Assembly (NCBI GenBank): GCA_902494555.1
Contig: CABUTR010000012.1
Coordinates: 1 to 50,512 of the forward strand
DNA: 50,512 nucleotides
Origin: an uncultured Collinsella sp.
GTDB lineage: Bacteria; Actinomycetota; Coriobacteriia; Coriobacteriales; Coriobacteriaceae
Reading direction: 5' to 3'
How positions within the stretch are numbered: the first letter of the stretch is position 1; each line of letters starts with the position of its first letter. The notes under the pieces were generated by a model. It was not told the DNA's origin, searched no databases, and saw nothing but the letters and a program-made list of their open reading frames with translations. The position numbers and the translations under genes were made by a program. Positions 41,556 to 50,512 of this stretch are shown here, piece by piece.

Positions 41556-44500
41556 ATGAATCGCGCGTGTGCGAGAGCTCGAGAAATGCTAAAGCCTTTT
41601 GGCAAGAAAACCAATACCGCAAAGCGTGTCCTGAGGGTTTTGGCCGTCCCGCTGGCGGCATGTGCGCTCATGTTCGGTGCGACGAGCGCGTCGGCCGACC
41701 AGACAGTTCCCTTGAGCAACCACACCGTGCAGACGGTGAATCCCACCGGCACCACGGTCAATCTGTTCGACTACTGGGTCGTGGATGGCGATAACGACAG
41801 CTCGAAGAACATAAACAACAATAATGGCAATGACAACACCGGCATCAATAAAGACCATCAGCTCAAGTTCAATGGTGGTGGCGGCACGGGCATTAACAAG
41901 TGGACGGGCAGAAGCGTCATTGATGGCTTTGGACGCCTTTCTTTTGTAAAGAACACGCTGGTAAATGGCTATCCGGCGATCAACGCCGGCACTTATACCT
42001 CATACGGCACGAAAGGCGATTGCACCGATGAATCGCTGGCCTATCTCTTTAATAACGACAGCCAAGCAAACGGCAGGCAAAAGGGTAAGGCTGTCTACAA
42101 CGACGTGAAAGGCCTCTTCCAGCTCCAGAAGGGCTATTACGTTTACGACTCGTATGGTTCTCGCGGCAACTATGCTGTGTATAACTACACGACTAACTCC
42201 TTTGACGTCTACAATAAGGCTGGTGTATATAAGGGCGGCGTATCAGATGCAAATCTGGGCCAGTTCTTCCCCTTCGACTCGGCTGACAAGGTTTTTGATG
42301 AGAAGGGCAACAGCCTCTCCCCTAAGCAGATCATTGATGGAAGCACGAGCCTCAACCATCACTTTGGCATGTCCATGACTACGGAGTTCGTCCAGCCGAC
42401 GAACGGCAAGACCACCGATGGCAACGACATGATCTTTGAGTTCTCGGGTGACGACGACGTCTGGGTCTATATCGACGGCGTGCTCGTGGGCGATCTTGGT
42501 GGCATCCACGAGAAGGCGACGCTCAAGATCAACTTCGCCACCGGTGCCGTACATGTCGGTCATGTTGACAATGCAAATGATCCCGAAAAGACAATTCAAG
42601 ACACCACCATTAAGGCGATGTTCCAAGCTGCCGGCGCAGATACTTCAAACAGAAGATTCTCCGGCAACACCTTCCTCAACAGCTCCAAGCACACGCTGAG
42701 CTTCTTCTATCTGGAGCGCGGCGCGGGCGCATCGAATATGTCGCTTAAGTTCAATCTCACCACGCTGCCGTCGTCCGAGGTCGAGAAGGTCGATCAGAAC
42801 GGCGAGGCAGTCCAGGACGCCAAGTTTGCGCTGTATCAGTCGGATGCCAGCTGGAAGACGCAGGGCGATCCCATCGCTCAAGGTACGACGGACGATAAGG
42901 GTCGGCTAGTGCTTCTGAAGTCGGACGACGGCTCCGTCCTTTCATTTGATAACCAGCATGCTGATGGACATAACTACTTTGTACTCAAAGAGACAGACCT
43001 GCCCGCGGGATATCGCTCGAGTCTGACCTCATCGACTACCGCAATGTCAGGTGAGCTGCATCTGCAGTACAAAGAGGCTGCGGCGAGCGGTTCGGGCGGC
43101 GTGGTGGTCGCGCCGCAAACGACGGTCACCATGGCCGATGGCGTAACGCAATGGACGGGCAGCCGCATGTGGCTCAACGGTGGTTATCTGGCTGCCAAGG
43201 AGACCATTTCCCTTAGCAAAGAAACAAAAGACAATAAGGACAAACCCATTAGCTCGGGTACGACATTTGCTGTCGTGCTCAAGCGCACCGATAAAAGCAA
43301 GGCGGACACGGACGAAAATGCATGGACGGCAGTCACGGGCAATCCGCTCGATGGCTACATGCTGTGCTCCGCACATGGCATCCCTGGCGCCGTCGAGGCT
43401 GCCAAATCGGCGGACACGAGCGTCTTTGGCGTCAACACCAAGGGCGACTACGAGGTAACGGTTAGGTCGCTGCCTGGCGATATCGAGACGTACGCCGCCA
43501 TGCTGCAAGATGAAGACAAGCCGAAGGCGGAATATACCGTGGCGGTGTATCACACCACGGCATCGTCTCTGGCGGGGGCAACCATCGGCAACACCTCTAT
43601 GGTCAAATATCAAACGATAAACAGGCAGTTCTCTACGGTGATCCACCTCACCAACGTTCAGAACCGTCTGTTTGTGCAGAAGGTCGACGACCTGGGCAAG
43701 CCCGTGAACGGCGCAACGTTTGAGCTGTACCAGGCCAAGGACGTTACCGGCGATAGTCCTAGAACGTATGCCATTAAATCGGGCGCCGAGCCGTATGACA
43801 CCGTGCAGGCAAACGGCATGACCTATCCGTATGACATTAAGGGTGCTGCATGCTTCCCGCTCGATTCGGCGAAGCATGCGCCCCTTATCAAGGGTACGTA
43901 CTACCTGCGTGAGTCTGTAAGTCCAGATGGCCATGAGATCAACAACACCATCACCAAGGTAATCGTGGACGACTCGGGCGTATATGTGGACGCCGGCGAA
44001 GAGAACGATGGCGTGCTCAGCATGAGCGGCCCGGGTTCGCTGATCGCCTCCCTGGCGCAGTTTGGCTCCCCCGACTCGATTGACAATACGCTTACGCACA
44101 TCAAGGGCAAGCTGCAGAGTGCGGCCGTTGACGCCAACGGAAACCTGACATGGGGCCAGACGTGCACAGCCCAAGGCGTGACGCCTTCTCTTGCGGGCAA
44201 CTTGATGCATATGCGCTATGACAAGACGGCGCAGGGCACCAAGACCATTCTGCGCTATGTCGAGGATGGTGGCGATCGCGACGGTCAGCTGGCGACGATC
44301 TTTGCCGATACGGGCGTAAACCGCATGGCTCTTTATCAAGAAGACGATTCAGCATATATAGACGATGCCTCCAAGACTCGTACTAATCTGGGCACGCTTC
44401 AGCTCAACCATCTCTTTACCACGGCAACGGCCGTGCAGTATACCGATCGTCGCGTGGCACGCCTGCAAGTGACTAAGACCGTGACGGCGGATGCTGGTCT

Positions 44501-47500
44501 TACTGCGCCCACCAAGGATGCGGACGACAACGATCTGACCTTTACGTTTAAGTTCACCCTGCCGGAGTCCCAGGAGGGCTACGAGGCGCATGTGTTCGAT
44601 GCGAGCGGCAACGCTGTGGGCAATTCCTTTAGGCTCAAGAACGGCGACACCCATTCCATCAAGGCCGGCGAGACCATTCGCGTATACGACCTCAAGAAGG
44701 GTGACAACTACAGTGTGAGCGAGCTCACCACCAAGGGCGAGATGTCCAGTGGCAATGTGCTGGCGAGCATCGTCAACGCCGTAACCGGCTCTGCCGACGA
44801 GTCGGTGCTTCCGGCTGGCTTTAGCCTCGTGAGACGCATGGTCGGCGGCGAGAAGCAGTCGGGAACCGGCAACACCATAACGGGTTCAATCGCTGCGCTC
44901 GTGGACGGAAAGATTCCCGCGAGCAACACGCTCGAGTTCATCAACAAATACAGTGTCAGCCCCGTAAAGAATGGCCTAAGCGCCAAGAAGGTGCTCGAGG
45001 GCCGCAATTGGGCCGATGGCGATACCTTTACCGTGCAGCTTACAGCCGACGACGGCGTCCCCATGCCCAGCGGCGCCAAGAGCAAGGTGGCTACGGTTGA
45101 GCTCACCAACGACCAGCCGGCGACGTTTGGCGATATTACCTATACCAAGCCGGGTACCTACGCCTATACCATCTCGGAGGATATTCCCGGCTCCAATGCC
45201 AAGGCGGATGGAATAAGCTACTCCGCTGCTGTCTATACCGCGACGGTCAAGGTGGATGATAACCACGCCGGTGCACTGGTCGTTAAGAGCGTAAAGGTGA
45301 AGCAGGTGCGTGACGACGCGGGCAAACCGGCTACCGCAGAGGTTGCCGATAAGATCGCAACCTTCACCAACCGTTACGATACGCACGAACATAGCATCAT
45401 CATCCATGCCCAAAAGAACCTGACCGACAACGCCGGGAGTTTCCCGCTTTCCCAGAACGCCTTTAGCTTTAAACTCGAGCGTGTGGGCGGCTATGCGGAC
45501 GACAATGCAGCGTTCGATCCCGATAAGGTCGACACGAGCATCAAGGCTCCCATGCCCCAGGGCGCCGAGGGCAACATCGCAACCGTGGGCAACAACGCCG
45601 ACGGCACGGTGACGTGGCCAGAAATCTCCTATACCGCCAAGGCGGATGCGGGACGCGCCTACGTTTACAAGTTCGCCGAGAATCGCGGCAGCGTTACGGG
45701 CATGACCTACGATGGATCGGTCTATTACGCCGTGGTGCGCAACGACAAGAAGGGTGCCGGCATCCAGACCTCGGTCGAGTACTACAAGGCCGCAGAAAAC
45801 AACTCGGTAAAGCAGCTGGACGAGAATGTCACGCCCTCCTTTACCAATATATATAGCGTGGAGCCCACGAGCGTGACCCTGCAGGGCCAAAAGACCGTGA
45901 GCGGTCGTGACTGGAATCAGGGCGAGAGCTATGCCTTTAACCTTGCTGCCGCTACGGACGATGCCGGTGCGACCGGTTTGGGCAAGACCACAAAGCAGGC
46001 GGTAACGGATGGGGCTGTTGCCATCGGCGTCAACCGGGCTGTCGCCAGTGCGCCCGCGACGGGGCGCGTGGCCTCGTTCGCCTTTGGCACCGAAGCCGCC
46101 CCTACCGTGACGTTCAACCGCGCAGGCACCTTTAGCTTCAACATCACCGAGAAAGCTGCGCAGGATGGCCAGGCGGGCATGTCCATGGACAAGCACACCG
46201 CACGCGCGACCGTCGTGGTGACCGATCTGGACGAGTCGGGCAACCACACGGGCAAGCTGCGCGTGTCGAGCGTGACCTACGCCAACACCGGCGCCTCCGA
46301 TGCGGACAAGGCCGTAGCTGACAAGGCCGCCTTTACCAACGCATACCATGCGTCGGGCACCTTTGATGGCGTGACGGTCAGCAAGACCCTTGAGGGTCGC
46401 GCTTCTGCCGCGGGCCAGTTTACCTTTGCCGTGACGGGCCTTTGGTACAACGGCGTTCAGACGTCGGTCGACGGCGCCGAGGCTAGCCTGTCCAATAAGG
46501 CTGCGGGGGCCGGCGTGTCCGGTGCCGTGGTGGGCGCAAGCGGGCAAGAGAAGCTCTTTGCTCGTACACTCACGGAGCAGGATCTGGGCCATACGTTTGC
46601 CTATCGCATCCGCGAGAACCAGCCTGCGGCTGCCGGCTACGCCTATGACACCGGCTACACTGGTGACGCTATTGTGCTCGTCAAGGTTCTAGCACGCAAG
46701 GACGACCCCGCTAAGCTCTACGCCGTGACGACCGTGCTCAAGGGCGCGGGTGTGACGGAACTGCTGGGCGACGGTGCCGACGCGAGCGCGCTGACGGACG
46801 AAAAGATCGTCCAGCTCAAGCAAGATTCGAATACTTACGTGCAGCAGTACGATGCAAGTGAGGCCGGCGCTACGACGCCTACTGTCTCGTTTGTGAACCG
46901 TTACACGGCAAGCCTCGACTATGGCGCCGCTGGCGGTTTGCAGATCGAGAAGACGTTGACGTATCCCAAGGATGCGACCATTTTTGGCTCGCCTAAGAGC
47001 ACGTTCCGTTATATCGTCAAGCCTGCTGACGAGACATCTGCCAGCAAGGTTGGCATTTCCACGGACGGCAAAGTCTTTGAGACCGCAAATGTCGAGGCCG
47101 ACGCCCCCAAGACCGTGAGTTTGATACCTGCGGGTGGGTTGACCTTCACTCAGGATGATGCCGGCAAGACGTTCACCTATACGGTGAGTGAGATTGACGA
47201 CAAGGCGACGGGCTATACGTACGACAAGACGATCCATACGGTTAGGGCCGTCGTAGCGGATAACGGCGACGGTACGCTTAGAGTCACGACAGCGGTAAGC
47301 AAGCAGGTCGATGGCAAGGACGAGCTCGAGGGCCAGTGGATCTATCCGTCGGGTGCAACGTCCACCGGTGTCGCGACGGTCAAATTCAAGAACACCTATA
47401 CGGTCACCGAGGCGGCAACCTACACCCCGTCCGTGACGAAGGTGGTTGCCGGTGCCGATGCTCCGGGCAAGTTCACCTTTGCTATGACCGCGGCTGACGA

Positions 47501-50500
47501 TGCTACTAAGACTGCCATCGATGGCAAGCTCATCACCGGCTCTTCGATGAGCGCGGAGAACGGCTACGCTGAGGAGAAGCAAACGACGGCGGCCCTCAAG
47601 GACGGGGAGCACTATAAGCTCGACTTCTCGAAGCTCACCTTTAACAAGCCGGGCACGTATAAGTTTGCTATTAACGAGCTGGCCCCGAATGGCGGCCTCG
47701 GCGAGTGGACGTATGACGCGCACATCTATACCTTGACCATTACCGCAACCGATGAGGGCGGCAAGCTTGTGGCCCGCGCCGATGGCGCGACCGGCTCGGA
47801 AGGCTTCATCTTCACCAATAGGTATCGCACCTCGACGAGCTACGAGCTCCAGGGCGGTCTGGAGATCGTCAAGACGCTCAACGGGCACGACCTGCATGCC
47901 GGCATGTTTGGCTTTACGGTAACGGGCGAAGACGCCGCCTCGACCGATAAGCTCAACAAGCTGCTGCGCGCAGATGAGGGCAAGCTCACCGTGACAAACG
48001 ATGAGCCGCAGGCCGATGGCACGTCCCATACCGGCATTTTGGGTGGCCTGACCTTTGCGACGGAAGATGCGGGTAAGACGTTTACTTACAAGGTTGTCGA
48101 GAATGGCGGCGGCAAGGGCGGCTATACATACGACTCCACCTATTGGATGGTAGAGATTGCGGTTAATAATCGCCGCGATGGTTCGCTCTATACCGTGACC
48201 ACGGCCAAGCACTATGACGCCAATGAAGCTGAAGAGCCCCACGAGAAAAAGATCTTCAGCTCCGAGAGCGGTACCGCCAAGGCTCAGGTGTTCTTTACCA
48301 ACAGCTACGCTGCGACCGGAACATTCGACGGTCTTACTGCCGAGAAGGTGATGGACTCCGGCGACAAGATCGAGACTGGCCAGTATACGTTTGACCTGTA
48401 TGCCGAGAAGGCCGACGGCTCGCTCGAAAAGATGGATGAGGGCACGACTCGGGCGGACGAGGACGGTACCGCTACGGTCGACTTTGGTAAGGTTAACTTT
48501 AAGCTTGGCGATGCTACCAGCGGAACTCATGAGCAGACGATTGACCTCGCCGGCGCCGTCAACGATGGCATTGCCACCAAGCGTCACAATGCCGACCACA
48601 CCACCACCTACAGCTTTAACCTGGTGGCAAAGGAGCGCATGGCCAACCTGCCCGAGGGTGTGCGTCCCGTGGATACGTCTGCGACGTGCCGAGTGCTGCT
48701 CGAGGTGACCGACCACAACGACGGCAATCTGACGTCCAAGGTGACCTATCGCGATGGTACCGAGAAGGGTAAGATCGTCTTCCACAACACGCGTGATAAG
48801 GTCAAGACGATTGGCACGGTCGCGAAGCCCGATGTGGACATCGACGGGCAGTTGCTTTCTGTGGGCGACTCCTACGCCTATACCATCAACTGGGCCAATA
48901 CCGAGGCCGACGCCGCCGGTAATCTGGTTTCGGCCAACGTGACCGTGACCGACGAGCTGCCCACGGGCGTCGTGTTCGAGGCCTTTGAGGGCGAGTATGC
49001 CGATAAGGGCGCCGCGAGCGGTCAGTTGCTCACCTGGAACCTGGGTGAGCAGCCTGCGGGCAGCCACGGTTCGGTGCGCGTGCACGTCAAGATTACCGAG
49101 GACGCCGTGAAGGGTGCCCAAGGCGCTGTTGGCACCATCAACAATACTGCCACCGTTAAGGTCGGCGACAAGAGCAAGAGTTATACCGGCGCCACGACGA
49201 ACTTCGTACCCAAGAAGTCCGAGAGCGATGTCCAGGATTCGAATGGGTCGGGCGTGGCGCTGGGCGACGAACTCACCTACACCATCGGCTACAAGAACAC
49301 CGAGGGCGCGTCTGCCACGGTAACGATCACCGATGCCGTTCCCGCGGGAACCGAGTTCGTGGAGTTCGCCGGCGACCATAAGGATGCCGGCTCCAAGGGC
49401 AATGACGGCAACCTTACCTGGACGTTGAAGGACGTTCCCGCAGGCAAGGAGGGCACGGTTCAGTTTAAGGTTCGCGTGACCGAGGACGCGTTTAAGAGCG
49501 GTGGCGCTTCGGGCGACATCTCCAATCAGGCGTCGGTGGCGGTCGGCAACAACCCTGCCGTCAAGACCAACACCACCACCGATCAGGTTTCTGACGGGCG
49601 CCTGACGTTGAGCAAGACGGTCACGGCCGCCGAAGGCATCACCGCGCCCAACAAGGCATTTACCTTTAAGGTGCTGCTCTACCAGGCCGATGGCACAACG
49701 CCTCTGGCCGGCACCTTTGCGTACGCCGGTCGCCCCGATGGCACCAACGGCACTTATGTAAGCGGACAGATCAAGAGCGGTGACACCATCGCGCTTAAGG
49801 CCGGCGGCTCCGTCACGGTTACCTTGCCCATAGGTGCGCACTACGAGGTGCAGGAGCTCGACTCCAAGGGTGAGCTCATGACGAGCGAGGACGGCTTTGC
49901 GGTTGTCGATAAGGCGAACCCCCAGAAGGGTACCGTCGGACAGGCGACGAAGGTGGGCTTCACTAACGTCTACAGCGTGGAGTCCACAAAGGTGGAGAAC
50001 GCTTTTAAGGTTCAAAAGAAGATCTCCGGTCGCAACTGGACTAAGGCGGATGCCTTTACCATGATGCTGACTGCCCAGGGTGAGGCACCCATGCCCAAGG
50101 GCGCCAAGGAGGGCGTGTCGACGATTGAGTTGCACAAGGATGCCCAGGTCGGCAACTTCGGTACCATCGAGTACACCAAGCCCGGTACCTATACCTATGT
50201 GATTACCGAGCCGTCGGGTGACGAGACGTCGCTCATCTTCTCGAAGGCCACCTATCGTGCCACCGTCACGGTGGCCGACGATGGCGCCGGTAAGCTGTTT
50301 GCCAAGACCAAGATTGCACAGCTGACCGACGATGCGGGCGACGCTGCTGAGCGCACGGTCGAGGCGGCGGTCTTTACCAACACCGCCAAGACCGGCAGCC
50401 TCACCGTCAAGAAGACGGTCGTCGGCGGCGACAGCCAGCGCGAGTTCGGCTTCACGGTCGCGCTGACCGACGGGGACGGCGAGCCCGTCTCCGGCACCTT

Positions 50501-50512
50501 CGGCAAGGGCGA
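41556..50512 (+). CDS. Giant secreted adhesin with pilin-like isopeptide domains (partial)
   Basis: An open frame of at least 2,985 codons that runs off the right edge, so the C-terminus (expected LPXTG-type anchor) is not seen. The start follows GGGGAGGG. A signal peptide with a basic N-region and hydrophobic core ends near residue 47 (ASA before DQT). Residues about 60-400 resemble a fibro-slime domain (FEFSGDDDVWVYIDGVLVGDLGGIH, near 298). Two SpaA/Cna-B-like domains follow (about 406 and 704). Then come about eight pilin-isopeptide (FctA-like) repeats from about 970 to 2,400, with blocks such as ITYTKPGTYAYTISE. Two DUF11-like repeats follow (about 2,417 and 2,549), then further isopeptide repeats to the window end. 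Self-generated Lys-Asn cross-links would give a long, rigid stalk. It probably mediates host or mucus attachment. Confidence 0.9.
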   Translation, partial: MNRACARAREMLKPFGKKTNTAKRVLRVLAVPLAACALMFGATSASADQTVPLSNHTVQTVNPTGTTVNLFDYWVVDGDNDSSKNINNNNGNDNTGINKDHQLKFNGGGGTGINKWTGRSVIDGFGRLSFVKNTLVNGYPAINAGTYTSYGTKGDCTDESLAYLFNNDSQANGRQKGKAVYNDVKGLFQLQKGYYVYDSYGSRGNYAVYNYTTNSFDVYNKAGVYKGGVSDANLGQFFPFDSADKVFDEKGNSLSPKQIIDGSTSLNHHFGMSMTTEFVQPTNGKTTDGNDMIFEFSGDDDVWVYIDGVLVGDLGGIHEKATLKINFATGAVHVGHVDNANDPEKTIQDTTIKAMFQAAGADTSNRRFSGNTFLNSSKHTLSFFYLERGAGASNMSLKFNLTTLPSSEVEKVDQNGEAVQDAKFALYQSDASWKTQGDPIAQGTTDDKGRLVLLKSDDGSVLSFDNQHADGHNYFVLKETDLPAGYRSSLTSSTTAMSGELHLQYKEAAASGSGGVVVAPQTTVTMADGVTQWTGSRMWLNGGYLAAKETISLSKETKDNKDKPISSGTTFAVVLKRTDKSKADTDENAWTAVTGNPLDGYMLCSAHGIPGAVEAAKSADTSVFGVNTKGDYEVTVRSLPGDIETYAAMLQDEDKPKAEYTVAVYHTTASSLAGATIGNTSMVKYQTINRQFSTVIHLTNVQNRLFVQKVDDLGKPVNGATFELYQAKDVTGDSPRTYAIKSGAEPYDTVQANGMTYPYDIKGAACFPLDSAKHAPLIKGTYYLRESVSPDGHEINNTITKVIVDDSGVYVDAGEENDGVLSMSGPGSLIASLAQFGSPDSIDNTLTHIKGKLQSAAVDANGNLTWGQTCTAQGVTPSLAGNLMHMRYDKTAQGTKTILRYVEDGGDRDGQLATIFADTGVNRMALYQEDDSAYIDDASKTRTNLGTLQLNHLFTTATAVQYTDRRVARLQVTKTVTADAGLTAPTKDADDNDLTFTFKFTLPESQEGYEAHVFDASGNAVGNSFRLKNGDTHSIKAGETIRVYDLKKGDNYSVSELTTKGEMSSGNVLASIVNAVTGSADESVLPAGFSLVRRMVGGEKQSGTGNTITGSIAALVDGKIPASNTLEFINKYSVSPVKNGLSAKKVLEGRNWADGDTFTVQLTADDGVPMPSGAKSKVATVELTNDQPATFGDITYTKPGTYAYTISEDIPGSNAKADGISYSAAVYTATVKVDDNHAGALVVKSVKVKQVRDDAGKPATAEVADKIATFTNRYDTHEHSIIIHAQKNLTDNAGSFPLSQNAFSFKLERVGGYADDNAAFDPDKVDTSIKAPMPQGAEGNIATVGNNADGTVTWPEISYTAKADAGRAYVYKFAENRGSVTGMTYDGSVYYAVVRNDKKGAGIQTSVEYYKAAENNSVKQLDENVTPSFTNIYSVEPTSVTLQGQKTVSGRDWNQGESYAFNLAAATDDAGATGLGKTTKQAVTDGAVAIGVNRAVASAPATGRVASFAFGTEAAPTVTFNRAGTFSFNITEKAAQDGQAGMSMDKHTARATVVVTDLDESGNHTGKLRVSSVTYANTGASDADKAVADKAAFTNAYHASGTFDGVTVSKTLEGRASAAGQFTFAVTGLWYNGVQTSVDGAEASLSNKAAGAGVSGAVVGASGQEKLFARTLTEQDLGHTFAYRIRENQPAAAGYAYDTGYTGDAIVLVKVLARKDDPAKLYAVTTVLKGAGVTELLGDGADASALTDEKIVQLKQDSNTYVQQYDASEAGATTPTVSFVNRYTASLDYGAAGGLQIEKTLTYPKDATIFGSPKSTFRYIVKPADETSASKVGISTDGKVFETANVEADAPKTVSLIPAGGLTFTQDDAGKTFTYTVSEIDDKATGYTYDKTIHTVRAVVADNGDGTLRVTTAVSKQVDGKDELEGQWIYPSGATSTGVATVKFKNTYTVTEAATYTPSVTKVVAGADAPGKFTFAMTAADDATKTAIDGKLITGSSMSAENGYAEEKQTTAALKDGEHYKLDFSKLTFNKPGTYKFAINELAPNGGLGEWTYDAHIYTLTITATDEGGKLVARADGATGSEGFIFTNRYRTSTSYELQGGLEIVKTLNGHDLHAGMFGFTVTGEDAASTDKLNKLLRADEGKLTVTNDEPQADGTSHTGILGGLTFATEDAGKTFTYKVVENGGGKGGYTYDSTYWMVEIAVNNRRDGSLYTVTTAKHYDANEAEEPHEKKIFSSESGTAKAQVFFTNSYAATGTFDGLTAEKVMDSGDKIETGQYTFDLYAEKADGSLEKMDEGTTRADEDGTATVDFGKVNFKLGDATSGTHEQTIDLAGAVNDGIATKRHNADHTTTYSFNLVAKERMANLPEGVRPVDTSATCRVLLEVTDHNDGNLTSKVTYRDGTEKGKIVFHNTRDKVKTIGTVAKPDVDIDGQLLSVGDSYAYTINWANTEADAAGNLVSANVTVTDELPTGVVFEAFEGEYADKGAASGQLLTWNLGEQPAGSHGSVRVHVKITEDAVKGAQGAVGTINNTATVKVGDKSKSYTGATTNFVPKKSESDVQDSNGSGVALGDELTYTIGYKNTEGASATVTITDAVPAGTEFVEFAGDHKDAGSKGNDGNLTWTLKDVPAGKEGTVQFKVRVTEDAFKSGGASGDISNQASVAVGNNPAVKTNTTTDQVSDGRLTLSKTVTAAEGITAPNKAFTFKVLLYQADGTTPLAGTFAYAGRPDGTNGTYVSGQIKSGDTIALKAGGSVTVTLPIGAHYEVQELDSKGELMTSEDGFAVVDKANPQKGTVGQATKVGFTNVYSVESTKVENAFKVQKKISGRNWTKADAFTMMLTAQGEAPMPKGAKEGVSTIELHKDAQVGNFGTIEYTKPGTYTYVITEPSGDETSLIFSKATYRATVTVADDGAGKLFAKTKIAQLTDDAGDAAERTVEAAVFTNTAKTGSLTVKKTVVGGDSQREFGFTVALTDGDGEPVSGTFGKG

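Noticed and set aside
43047..50135. Very long open frames on the minus strand (up to 1,148 codons) opposite the adhesin
   Set aside because: The plus-strand frame is continuous from a good start with signal peptide and known domains. The opposite frames lack ribosome sites and domains and arise from GC-biased codon use.

Overview
The window looks like chromosome of a gut Coriobacteriia member, most probably Collinsella or a close relative. It is high-GC, the proteins read like those of this group, and its sugar-uptake (PTS), branched-chain aminotransferase, LarE and giant Gram-positive adhesin genes fit a saccharolytic gut actinobacterium. This assignment is inference from family content; no rRNA is present. 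No phage, plasmid, IS transposase or CRISPR array was found.

Layout. 1-2550: complete polar amino acid ABC importer (binding lipoprotein, permease, ATPase). 2570-4935: structured-looking leader and an EF-G-like GTPase with altered G motifs. 4989-5972: secreted nuclease (minus). 6102-13600: LacI regulator divergent from a six-gene sugar operon (fructose-type PTS EIIBC, GatZ-family protein, transaldolase, two-part transketolase, EIIA), with stem-loops between its genes. 13703-15618: AlbA_2/ATPase regulator-like gene preceded by about ten copies of a TCTCTCTAAA box. 15915-20408: LarE, HAD phosphatase, AAA/DUF4143 ATPase, second LacI regulator. 20655-22218: second amino acid importer lacking an ATPase. 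22417-29961: glmS, GntR regulator, YeiH-type transporter, a degenerate NtrC-like regulator, a small membrane protein, nitroreductase and a 96-residue orphan. 30143-34366: MarR regulator plus heterodimeric ABC exporter. 34479-39302: serine acetyltransferase, DedA protein, branched-chain aminotransferase, LemA, TetR. 39306-39395: tRNA-Ser(UGA). 39447-41228: a single-frame fusion of tRNA adenosine deaminase and glycerate kinase. 41556 to the right edge: the first 2,985 codons of a giant secreted adhesin, still open at the window end, with a G9 tract just upstream of its likely promoter.

The intergenic DNA is rich in palindromes. One element of about 95 nt plus an adjacent hairpin occurs three times, each time between convergent genes. 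Several smaller palindromes have unrelated stems but share a CCTGTCCC/GGGACAG core. A perfect 29-bp inverted repeat encloses a hairpin after the aminotransferase gene. A 16-bp palindrome is shared by the upstream regions of the amino acid importer and the aminotransferase gene, pointing to a common regulator.

The most interesting items are the TadA-glycerate kinase fusion, the sugar operon, the box array before the AlbA_2 gene, the EF-G paralogue with altered G3/G4 motifs, the degenerate NtrC-like regulator, and the palindrome families. Everything was read by eye: gene family calls are strong where motifs are quoted, while substrates, operators and RNA structures are predictions.
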